This document shows positions 26,826 to 34,385 of a DNA stretch of 64,000 nucleotides, piece after piece. Position 1 is the stretch's first letter; every line of letters starts with the position of its first letter. The stretch spans positions 1-64,000 of the forward strand of contig CATQHX010000033.1 in the NCBI GenBank assembly GCA_958296065.1. The letters are read 5' to 3'. Under the pieces are notes generated by a model. The model did not search any database. It was not told where the DNA came from and saw only the letters and a program-made list of their open reading frames with translations. The position numbers and the translations under genes were made by a program. This DNA is from Vicinamibacterales bacterium (GTDB lineage Bacteria > Acidobacteriota > Vicinamibacteria > Vicinamibacterales > UBA8438).

Positions 26826-28139
26826 TCAGTCGTTGGTCGACCGCGCGCGCTCCTCCAGCTTGCGCTCGTACTCGTCCTGCGGCATGTGGTAGAAGCTCAT
26901 CCACGCGAAGCTCATGTCGTCTATCGAGCGGTTCCCGAAGCCCACCCAGTTTTTCGGATCGGGGTTGTAGCGGTTCGTCGCCGTGTTGTCGTGCCAGCCG
27001 ATCACGTGCAGGATGGTGCCGGCCGGCAGCAGCGGCGCCTCGTGGTCGGCGTAGTTGTAGACGATGTGCCACCCGAAGTTGTGCCCCGTGCAGCTCAGCG
27101 TCTCGATCCGGCCGCTCGGGTAGATCGCCTCGACGCACATCCGGTTGCCGCGAATGTGCATGTGCGGCTGGAAGCCGGTGACCTGCGTCGGCTCGGGCAG
27201 AACGTAGTAACCGTCGCTGCGCGCGTTGTCCTCGCCGGCCCGGATGTCGAGGGTATCGAAGCTGTCCCCGACGTGGCGCGAGATCAGCACGCGCTCCGGC
27301 ACATGGCCGGCCGGATAGAACTGGAAACCCACGCGTGTGCGGTCCTTGATCTCCTCGCCGACCGAGCTGTAATGCATGTTGAAGCGGATCCGGGTGCCCG
27401 CCTTGATCAACCGGCCGGTGCCTTCGGGGAAGATGTCGCCGTTCTTGCCCATGGCGTACTCGTTGAGGAAGCCGCCGCCCTCCTCGCCGTTCTCGTCCTC
27501 CCAGAGCATCGAGGTCGCCACGTGGTGCACGACCGGATAGGCGCCGGGCGATGGCTTCGTCTCCACCGCCTTGATGTAGCGGTCCTCGGTCAGCGCCGAG
27601 TCCGCCCAGATATTGAGCCAGCGGTCGGCATCCACCGCCCCGATGGTCTGCTCCTCCGGCAGCTCGACGATCCATTCAGGCGTGCCGATGCGCCAGTCGT
27701 CCAGCGCCGCGAGCTCGAGCGGCGGCGGCGCATCCGCCGGGTTGCCCCGCGGCGCCCCCGCTTCGACCCAGCGCCCGATGGCGGCGATCTCCTCGTCCGA
27801 CAGCGACGGATCCTCCTTGAACGCGCGGACTCCGACGTTGCGCTCGATGTACCAGGGCGGCATCTCGCGCTGCGCGGTCTTGTCGCGGATGGCGCGGGCC
27901 CATGGGCGAACTTCCGCGTAGGTCAACAGCGACATCGGCGCGACAGAGCCGGGGCGATGGCATTGCTGGCAGGCGCGCTGCAGGATTGGCAGCACGTCCT
28001 TCGTGAACGTCGGCTCCGCGCCCGCGGTCTGCGCTCCGGCCAGGCTGACCGCGGCGAACAGCAACAACCCCACGACGGCGGCGACGACTCCGGCGCGAAT
28101 TGCGACTCGCATGTAGCTGCAGCAGTACATCCCGTCCAT
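26826..28139 (-). CDS. Cytochrome c domain fused to copper monooxygenase (PHM-like) fold
   Basis: A 437-residue exported protein. ATG 28139 follows GGGAGG by 7 bases; the start reported by a longer frame (28208) lacks this. After a signal segment comes a heme motif CQQCH (57-61) in FTKDVLPILQRACQQCH. A domain with the beta-jelly pattern of ascorbate-dependent type II copper monooxygenases follows: the His pair in YPVVHHVATSMLW, FNMHYSSVGEE, and FQPHMHIRGNRM (the HxH copper-site pair). The fusion suggests a heme-linked hydroxylase in the periplasm. Substrate unknown. First gene of the cluster running down to 25107. Confidence 0.82.
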   Translation of the reverse strand: MDGMYCCSYMRVAIRAGVVAAVVGLLLFAAVSLAGAQTAGAEPTFTKDVLPILQRACQQCHRPGSVAPMSLLTYAEVRPWARAIRDKTAQREMPPWYIERNVGVRAFKEDPSLSDEEIAAIGRWVEAGAPRGNPADAPPPLELAALDDWRIGTPEWIVELPEEQTIGAVDADRWLNIWADSALTEDRYIKAVETKPSPGAYPVVHHVATSMLWEDENGEEGGGFLNEYAMGKNGDIFPEGTGRLIKAGTRIRFNMHYSSVGEEIKDRTRVGFQFYPAGHVPERVLISRHVGDSFDTLDIRAGEDNARSDGYYVLPEPTQVTGFQPHMHIRGNRMCVEAIYPSGRIETLSCTGHNFGWHIVYNYADHEAPLLPAGTILHVIGWHDNTATNRYNPDPKNWVGFGNRSIDDMSFAWMSFYHMPQDEYERKLEERARSTND

Positions 28140-28493
28140 CGTCCGTCCTCCCTGCTCCTCGCTTCCGGATGGCAGCGCAACCCTCGGCGACCGCGATGCC
28201 CGGGTCAACGTTATACCACGGTAAGGGTGGTGACCGCGGCCTCACGGGCGTCGCGAGACGTGCAGCGGTTGTCCGAGCGGCCGTGGCGCGGCGGTCGGAA
28301 CCGCGGTGCGCGAGACACGGCCCACATCCGGCGCCCGACTCGGCAGTGTTAGCATTGACTCTTGTCTCCGTCTGCGGCCGTTTCAGCCGAACGACGGGGG
28401 GCGCCGGCCAGCCTGTCGGCGAAGGCGTTGCAACCACGACGGCAAGAAGGCCCTGCACGGATTTCCCGGCCGTCACGAAAGGCAACCAGGCAG
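28140..28493. other. Divergent intergenic region without a gene
   Basis: 354 bases between the copper-monooxygenase-like gene and the STAS gene. GTATAACG (minus strand, near 28210) could be a -10 for the leftward cluster, and TTGACT near 28356 a -35 for the rightward gene. Several short GC hairpins occur. I see no credible ORF or RNA. Confidence 0.5.
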
Positions 28494-29117
28494 ATGGACG
28501 TCAAGTGGGAACGGAAGAACAAGACCGCACTTGCCAGAGTGGAGGGTCGTATCGACGGCGCCAACTTCTGGGAGTTTCAGAGCGTCCTGGAGTCCGGGGT
28601 CGAGCCGGACGTACAGACCGTGGTCGTAGACTTCGAGCAGGTCGCGTTCATCAGCAGCGCTGGGCTGCGGGTCGTGCTGATGCTCGGCAAGCAGTTGAGG
28701 AAACGAGGCGCACAACTTAGCGTCTGCTCGCTCAACAGTTCGATTCGCCGAATCTTCGAGGTCAGCGGATTCGACAGAATCGTGCCGATTCACGGTTCCG
28801 ATACGCAGGCCATCGACGCGCTGGCTACTGCTGCGGAACCCGCCGAAGCAGAACCGGGAACGCTCAGGAACGAGATCGATTTCGATATCGTCGGGGACAA
28901 CCTGAAGGATATAGCGGGATTCACGCTCGACAAGTACGAGTACATCAACGACTGCACCCTGTCGCGGGAGACGCGCCAGGAAGCACTGGCGCGAATCAAC
29001 GACGCCCTGTGGCAGTGCGTCGAGCAATCGAAGCGCGAGCGGCTGTTGCTCCTCCAGAAGATGTTCGTTGCCGCCTCCGAAGCTCTCGAGAAGACGGTCG
29101 GTTCCACCGACGGCTGA
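28494..29117 (+). CDS. STAS-domain anti-sigma-factor antagonist with unknown C-terminal extension
   Basis: A 207-residue protein from ATG 28494. Residues 3-105 form a STAS domain: VDFEQVAFISSAGLRVVLML carries the serine (54/55) normally phosphorylated by an anti-sigma kinase, and RRIFEVSGFDRIVPIH closes the fold. After an Ala/Glu linker (108-122) comes an extension of about 85 residues (NEIDFDIVGDNLKDIAGFTL, then a charged helical region to 200) that I do not recognise. It probably signals by partner switching; no kinase or phosphatase gene is adjacent. The permease tail at 19.0-19.4 kb is a weak candidate partner type. Confidence 0.8.
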   Translation: MDVKWERKNKTALARVEGRIDGANFWEFQSVLESGVEPDVQTVVVDFEQVAFISSAGLRVVLMLGKQLRKRGAQLSVCSLNSSIRRIFEVSGFDRIVPIHGSDTQAIDALATAAEPAEAEPGTLRNEIDFDIVGDNLKDIAGFTLDKYEYINDCTLSRETRQEALARINDALWQCVEQSKRERLLLLQKMFVAASEALEKTVGSTDG

Positions 29118-29205
29118 CGTGGGAGGCGACCCTCCCCGGTCCGCACACCTCGACCCGGCCGCACGAAGCCACGGCCGGTGCAAGTCCTTGCCACGGTGAC
29201 GCCGG

Positions 29206-30107
29206 CTACCGGTCGGCGGTGACCTCGTCGTAGAACGCCTGCAGTGCAGCGGGCCGGAACGGCCAGTCCAGGTCGTCCGTCCGTACGCGCTCCGGCACGT
29301 CGTCGCGACTGACCCCCGCCTCGATCGCCGCGCGCATCCGGTCCTGCAGGGTCTGCATCCGGTCGCGGAAGGTACGGACCTCGTCCCTCCCCAGAATGGG
29401 ACCGTGGCCCGGGATCACCGTATCGAAATCCAGGCCCAGCACGCCGTCCAGCGTCGCCGTCCACGCCAGCCCGCTTCCGCCGTTGCCGTAGTCCATGAAG
29501 GGCGACAGCGTGCTCCCGTCCGATCGCTGGCCCCAGATGAAGAGATCGCCGGTATGAATCGTCCGCAGGTCGGGGAAATAAATGACCGCGTCGCCGTTCG
29601 TGTGTCCACGCCCGAAGTGATGCGCCCGCGCCTCGACGCCGCCCAGGAACAACGATGTCTCATCTCCGAAGACGATGCGCGGCGCGCCGGGCTGGTTGTT
29701 GCGGAGCATGTTGCCGCGCGCGTTCTTGTGCGAGATCACCTCGCCGACCGCCATGAAGTCGGCGTTGCTGCCGGCGTGATCGCCGTGGTGATGGGTGTCC
29801 AGCACGTACTTGATCGGCAGCGACGTCACCTTGCCCACCTCGGACGTGATCATGCGAAAGCTGTGCGGGAACTTGTTGTCGACGATGATCACGCCGTCGT
29901 TGGTGACCCGGACGGCCACGTTCCCCCCGGTCACGCCGCCGTCGTAGCCGGGAATGACGTACAGTCCGTTCTTGCCCGGCACGGGCCGGATCGCCGTCAG
30001 ATCCGCGAGCTCCTCGGGCGTGAGCGCGCGGGCTGCGCCGCCGCCAGCAGTCCAGCCGCCGCCAGCACGACCGCCGACATCATCGCAATCATCTTCAGTT
30101 CACGCAT
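29206..30107 (-). pseudogene. MBL-fold metallo-hydrolase, frameshifted near its signal peptide
   Basis: The mature enzyme reads from about 30030 to 29206: LTPEELADLTAIRPVPGKNG, then a full MBL domain with the zinc motif DTHHHGDHAG, a GRGHTNGD segment, TIHTGDLF and VIPGHG. Its signal peptide (MRELKMIAMMSAVVLAAAGL) starts at ATG 30107 behind GGAGG but lies in a different frame. The shift falls in the alternating GC stretch around 30024-30034, where one base appears to be missing. Without the shift it would be an exported hydrolase of about 300 residues. This is either recent decay or a sequencing error. If real, a GTG start at 29982 could still give a cytosolic form. Confidence 0.78.
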
Positions 30108-30151
30108 CGTCATCCTCCGCGCGCAATCTTAGACGATGGAGGCGCCGACCA

Positions 30152-30421
30152 TCAGCGCAGGAACCAGGGCAGCACACGGACTCCCTTGAAGTCGAAGGTG
30201 TCGGTTCCCCCATGGACCAGGACGCCGCCCCGATTCGGATTGCCCGGGATCGACGTCCGCCAGACGAGGGCGTCCACCGCATCGGCCGCAACCGTCCGGC
30301 CGGTTACGTCTTCATGGCCCTCAGCCAATGAACGCTTCGCCAAGGCTACAAGGCTCCCGAACACCTCTCCGGAGATCGTGAGGTCCACATTGAAGACGTA
30401 ACCGCCCTCGAAATTCTCCAT
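30152..30421 (-). CDS. Small unknown ORF after ParA gene
   Basis: An 89-codon frame (MENFEGGYVFNVDLTISGEV... ending VLPWFLR), in the same frame as and directly behind the ParA gene. About 14 more coding-like codons (RPQDGKLQGIFRSA) lie between the ParA stop and the first ATG, so it may start at a non-ATG codon, or ParA may once have read through. Composition is less GC-rich than the surroundings, like its two upstream neighbours. Not recognised; it could be a third part of the AlbA_2-ParA cassette or the C-terminal piece of a broken gene. Confidence 0.4.
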   Translation of the reverse strand: MENFEGGYVFNVDLTISGEVFGSLVALAKRSLAEGHEDVTGRTVAADAVDALVWRTSIPGNPNRGGVLVHGGTDTFDFKGVRVLPWFLR

Positions 30422-30466
30422 GGCGCTGCGAAAGATGCCCTGCAGCTTTCCATCTTGCGGCCTAAC

Positions 30467-31465
30467 TCAGTCCAACGGCTCGCGGACTCCACACTTGTCA
30501 GCTATCGTGCGCGCCAGCTTCTCGAAATCCCGGTAGCAGTCCTGTACCGCGTAGATGTGTCCACCGAGCGCGCCGTCCGCTGCCTTGAGATGGAACATCG
30601 GCTTGCGGGCTTCATGAGCCATGGCCATCAGGCTGCGATAGTGCTTCAGCGTGGCCAGACATTCGGAGTCGTCGTCCGTCGAGGATACCTTGCCGCCCAC
30701 CGGTTCAAGAACCTCCTGGCGATAGACGTGCGGAATCCTCTTGATCCATTTCTGGTATGCCTGAACGGGACGACCCGCACGAACCGCATGCTGCATCACG
30801 ATGTAGCCGGACGGCACGATATCGGCCGACGGCAGCTCCAGATCCTGCACGGCGGGACGGCGTTCCAGGCGATCCTGCCAATCGCTGCGCCACTCGCGGA
30901 GCGTCGGTCCAACATTGCGGAGGGCCTGCAGGGAGAACAGATCGGGAGCAAGCGGAAAGGCGACGAAGTTCGCCGCAATAATCGCCGCCCGATTGATGGC
31001 GCCCAGATTCGGACCGACGTCGATCAACGCCAAGTCGGCTTTTTGCTTGTCGGCGGCGTTGAGAATCGTTCTATGAAACGCCGACTCTGTGCGAAACGCC
31101 GACTCGTCACGGCCCAAACATTCCGGCCACGCCGAAGACAACTTCGCCTCGAAGCTGGACAGCCCCAAATCGCCGACGACCAAGCCGAGGTTGGCCGCAA
31201 TCTGCTCGACGTGTGGCTCCCGGATGTCGCCGAGCCCTCTCAGGATGGGTGACACGGCACCGAGAATGCTGTCGGGGTGCCCGCCGTCAGGCCACAGCTC
31301 CTCCAGCCGGTCCTCGCGAAGAAAAACGGTGCTCAGGTTCGCCTGCGGATCGAGGTCCGCGGCCACCACCGAGTACCCGAGTTCCGCGTACATCCAGGCC
31401 AAGTGGTAGACCAGCGTCGTCTTGCCGACGCCTCCCTTGTTGTTGAAGAAGGCAATCGTCTTCAC
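30467..31465 (-). CDS. ParA/MinD-family ATPase
   Basis: A 332-residue protein. The start is GTG 31465, whose GTGA overlaps the stop of the upstream gene (31462) by 4 bases. The N-terminus MKTIAFFNNKGGVGKTTLVY carries the deviant Walker A (10-17), and VVAADLDPQANLSTVFL the following A-prime motif. DLALIDVGPNLG is the Walker B region and FVAFPLAPDLFSLQAL is typical of ParA proteins tied to helper modules. Family members position DNA or protein cargo by ATP-driven dimer cycling. No ParB or parS sites are adjacent, so a chromosome-partition role is unlikely; the AlbA_2 partner points to an accessory or defence cassette (inference). Confidence 0.85.
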   Translation of the reverse strand: MKTIAFFNNKGGVGKTTLVYHLAWMYAELGYSVVAADLDPQANLSTVFLREDRLEELWPDGGHPDSILGAVSPILRGLGDIREPHVEQIAANLGLVVGDLGLSSFEAKLSSAWPECLGRDESAFRTESAFHRTILNAADKQKADLALIDVGPNLGAINRAAIIAANFVAFPLAPDLFSLQALRNVGPTLREWRSDWQDRLERRPAVQDLELPSADIVPSGYIVMQHAVRAGRPVQAYQKWIKRIPHVYRQEVLEPVGGKVSSTDDDSECLATLKHYRSLMAMAHEARKPMFHLKAADGALGGHIYAVQDCYRDFEKLARTIADKCGVREPLD

Positions 31466-32646
31466 GACCGCCTCCGGATGGTCGCCAAGACATGGGACGT
31501 CTCGAACGTGAACTCCGCCTCCGGGTTCCCGTTCTTCCGCAAGGCGTCCTGCGCGCGGATGACCCCGCGCCCGAAAGCGTTCACGTAGCCGAGGGTCGCC
31601 AAGGCCTCGGAAAGAACCGGATTGCGATAGTCCGTTTGTCGCGGGAAGTTCTCCGGTGACGCCATGCCGTACAACCCGCCGGGGTTCTGGATTTCTATCC
31701 GGTCGTCGTACCAAGAGAACCGGACGGGTGCATTCGACTCATAGGACCGGTGCATGATTGCGTTCAGCAGCAGCTCGCGAATCGCCACCGGCGGGTAGTC
31801 AAGTGCTGTTCGCTCGCGAAGGGCCGACTCCGCCACGGGACGCGGCTGTGCGGGAAGAGAGACGAACGCCTCGACTTCCCTCAGTACCGTGATCAGGTCG
31901 CCGCTGAATCGTCTCTCCGCGATCGGGTCGTCCGCCATCGTCGTCCCCGCCCAGCGGACGAATTGAATCCAGGCGCCGGGCATCCAGCGCAGGGGGTCCC
32001 TGCTGAACAGCAGTGCCCCCGCATTGGTCGGACCGTCGGCGGTTAGATCATAGAACCGGAGCGATGCCATCTGCTCCTCGTCCGCTCGGTTGTTCTCGTC
32101 GATGACGGAACGCTCCACGGCCGCCGGCAGATAGGTGACCAGAAACAAATCGAGAGTCAGGTCGGTCATCGTGCAGCCCATGCACGGGCGGACATCGAAG
32201 GTCCGCTGCAAAGCGGCCCGCTTCTCGATCAGGATCCGTTCTTCCTGCTGATTCGCCCCGCGCCGTGACGGCCCCACGCGAATCCAGACACGGCCCTTGT
32301 AGCGCACGGGCGGCAGGTCCGAGGGCAGCACCTCAACCACCGCCACCTCACCCTCCGGCAGTGTGTACTTCTGCACGGTCATGGCCGGGAGCGGTTCGAT
32401 GTTGACATTGGAACGCAAGGCTCCGAGATTCTTCAGCAGCTCGTCGCCGACGGTCAGGCCGCTGAACCCTCCCTTGTCATTCACGCCGATGACGAGGTAC
32501 CCGGGCTGCCTGTGGTTGGGAAAATCGTTGGCGAAGGCGCAGACCGCCTCCCCGAACTTGTCCGTCTTAGTCGTCGAGATCGTGAGCTCGACGCGGTCCG
32601 ACTCGTGGTCCGCAATCAGCGCGCGCAATTCTTCCGTCGTCAGCAT
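31462..32646 (-). CDS. AlbA_2 (Schlafen-like) domain protein with GHKL-type C-terminus
   Basis: A 394-residue protein from ATG 32646. Residues about 8-130 match the AlbA_2 fold (PF04326): ESDRVELT, FANDFPNHRQPGYLVIGVND, then VRYKGRVWIRVGPSRRGANQ. The C-terminal half has YPPVAIRELLLNAIMHRSYE (284-303), the N-box helix of GHKL ATPases (Glu291, Asn295), followed by DDRIEIQNPGGL, the G1-like loop used by this class. Such proteins are often annotated as ATP-binding transcriptional regulators or Schlafen-type defence proteins. Coupled by a 4-base overlap to ParA downstream. Gene codon use is less GC-extreme than in neighbours, suggesting acquisition. Confidence 0.82.
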   Translation of the reverse strand: MLTTEELRALIADHESDRVELTISTTKTDKFGEAVCAFANDFPNHRQPGYLVIGVNDKGGFSGLTVGDELLKNLGALRSNVNIEPLPAMTVQKYTLPEGEVAVVEVLPSDLPPVRYKGRVWIRVGPSRRGANQQEERILIEKRAALQRTFDVRPCMGCTMTDLTLDLFLVTYLPAAVERSVIDENNRADEEQMASLRFYDLTADGPTNAGALLFSRDPLRWMPGAWIQFVRWAGTTMADDPIAERRFSGDLITVLREVEAFVSLPAQPRPVAESALRERTALDYPPVAIRELLLNAIMHRSYESNAPVRFSWYDDRIEIQNPGGLYGMASPENFPRQTDYRNPVLSEALATLGYVNAFGRGVIRAQDALRKNGNPEAEFTFETSHVLATIRRRS

Positions 32647-32760
32647 GACCCTGTGCGGGTCCAGCGTACAACAGGAGATTTCCGGCGAACGATGGCCGCC
32701 GCAGGCACCTTTCCATCGGACGCTCGCGACGAGTCCGGAGCCACAGGTGACGCCCGCGGT

Positions 32761-33057
32761 TCAGGGGCCGGCTTCGATCAACTCCAGGCCATCCCGTCGA
32801 GGTCCTCGATCAGCACGGCGCGGGATCTCGCCGAAGGGATACGGGCCTTCCAGGATCGGAACACCCCGCGACTCCAGGTGGGCCAGCACGGGATCCGGAT
32901 CGACGGAGTTGACGTGGATGTGGTGGAAGCCGGGTGCGGGAAGCGCGACCGCCGCCGATGGGCCGCCGTCTCCAACCTCGGAGGGCGGTTCGGAGCCGGT
33001 CGGGCCGCCGGAGCAGGCACCGGCGGCCGCCAGCGCCAGCGTCCACGTCATTCTCAT
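32761..33057 (-). pseudogene. Decayed VOC/glyoxalase-like lipoprotein
   Basis: From ATG 33057 the frame reads a lipoprotein-like leader (MRMTWTLALAAAGAC) and then GFHHIHVNSVDPDP, the first strand of a vicinal-oxygen-chelate domain. It jumps at once to LESRGVPILEGPYPFGEIPR, which normally lies near the end; the central part of about 80 residues is missing. After that the natural ending (AVLIEDLDGM, then LELIEAGP) is split over two frames around 32780-32815. An internal deletion plus frame breaks mean it cannot encode a working enzyme. It lies 28 bases downstream of the YbdK-type gene. Confidence 0.65.
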
Positions 33058-33085
33058 GAGACCGCTGCGACTCGGTGGCAGGAAG

Positions 33086-34240
33086 TCATGCATTGGCTTC
33101 GATTCCCTCGCGCGTTTCGGCAATCACCAGATCGACCACGGCGCGCAGCGCCTCGTCCTCGGTGTCGCCCTCCAGCCGGCGGAGACGGAAGAGGTCGAGC
33201 TGCCGGTCGGCCCCGCTGCCTTCCTGGATGATGGCGAGCACGTGACGCAGCTCCTCCTCGCACCCGAGCGCATCAGCGTCCTCCGCCAGGTCCTCGACGA
33301 GCCGCGCGGCATGGTCCTCGATATCCACGCGTCCGCCGTCGCCGCCCACGTCGCCCAGGAACGCAAGCACGCCGTAACGCTGGGCGAGCCAGCGGTTCTC
33401 GGCGATGATCTCAGTCGGCGGATCGGGCGGCAGCCGCCCCTGGCTGTCGAGGCGCAGCAGCCGCCGGACCAGCGAGGCATAGAGCGCGACGATGCCCGTC
33501 ACGTCGTCGAGGCGCGGACAGACATCGCAGATTCGCATCTCCACCGTCGGGAAGCGGTGGGACGGGCGTATGTCCCACCACAGCTCGCTGCCGTTCTGGA
33601 TGAAGTTCATGCGCTGGTAGGCCGCGACGAGCCGATCGTAGTCCGCCCAGGAGGCCAGGGGTCCCGGCAGATTCGTGCGCGGCAACGCCCCCATGATGGT
33701 CAGCCGGTAGGACTTGAAACCGGTCTCACGCCCGGCGCGGAACGGCGACGACGCCGAGAGCGCGTGGAAGAGCGGCAGGTACCGCCGCATCGCCGTCATC
33801 ACCCGGATCCGCGAGTCGGGGTCCCCGAAGCCGGCATGAATGTGCATGCCGCCGACCAAAAGCTGCCGCACGCTGTCCTGGAACGTGACCGCGAACCGCT
33901 CGTAACGCTCCTTCGGCGTGATCAACTGGGACCGCCACTCGGCGAACGGATGGCACGACGCCGCCAGCACCGAGACCCCGTGCTTCCCGGCCGACTCGAC
34001 GACCACCCGCCGGGCTTCCCGGACCGCCTGGCGCGCCTCCGCCACCGAGGCGCAGACCTTCGTGCTGGTCTCGATCTGCGTCCGCAGGACCTCGTGCGCG
34101 ATGGTGTGCGGCCCGCGGCCCCGTTCGCACGCCTCGAAGATGCCGGGGTCCGGATCCGACTCCAGGTCGCGGGTCTCGGGGTCGACGAGGAAGAACTCCT
34201 CCTCGACGCCAAGCTTGATGGTGAGATCCGGTTCGCTCAT
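33086..34240 (-). CDS. Carboxylate-amine ligase, YbdK/GCS2 family
   Basis: A 384-residue protein starting at ATG 34240 (MSEPDLTIKLGVEEEFFLVD); a TTG five codons upstream is possible. GVEEEFFLVDPETRDL is the family's opening with the catalytic acidic cluster. VGGMHIHAGFGDPDSRIRVM and ELWWDIRPSHRFPTVEMRICD are the nucleotide/metal-binding stretches of glutamate-cysteine ligase family 2. Length agrees with YbdK-type proteins (about 370-390). It forms gamma-glutamyl or similar amide bonds with ATP, in the cytosol; the true substrate of this branch is uncertain. It stands alone except for the decayed VOC gene downstream. Confidence 0.88.
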   Translation of the reverse strand: MSEPDLTIKLGVEEEFFLVDPETRDLESDPDPGIFEACERGRGPHTIAHEVLRTQIETSTKVCASVAEARQAVREARRVVVESAGKHGVSVLAASCHPFAEWRSQLITPKERYERFAVTFQDSVRQLLVGGMHIHAGFGDPDSRIRVMTAMRRYLPLFHALSASSPFRAGRETGFKSYRLTIMGALPRTNLPGPLASWADYDRLVAAYQRMNFIQNGSELWWDIRPSHRFPTVEMRICDVCPRLDDVTGIVALYASLVRRLLRLDSQGRLPPDPPTEIIAENRWLAQRYGVLAFLGDVGGDGGRVDIEDHAARLVEDLAEDADALGCEEELRHVLAIIQEGSGADRQLDLFRLRRLEGDTEDEALRAVVDLVIAETREGIEANA

Positions 34241-34385
34241 TGCGGCAAGAAACAACCCCGCCGGGGCCGTGGGCCAGATTCACGGAATCTGGAATCACGG
34301 CAAGTCCGACGGGGGGAAATGCTGCAAGCTATCGACCGCCCGGCGCGGCCGAGTCAAGTACTCCGGTCGAGCCGACGCAGGCCGG

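Noticed and set aside
30467..31465. ParA as a chromosome or plasmid partition gene
   Set aside because: No ParB gene, no parS-like 16-mers and a GTGA-coupled AlbA_2 partner; a helper-ATPase role fits better.
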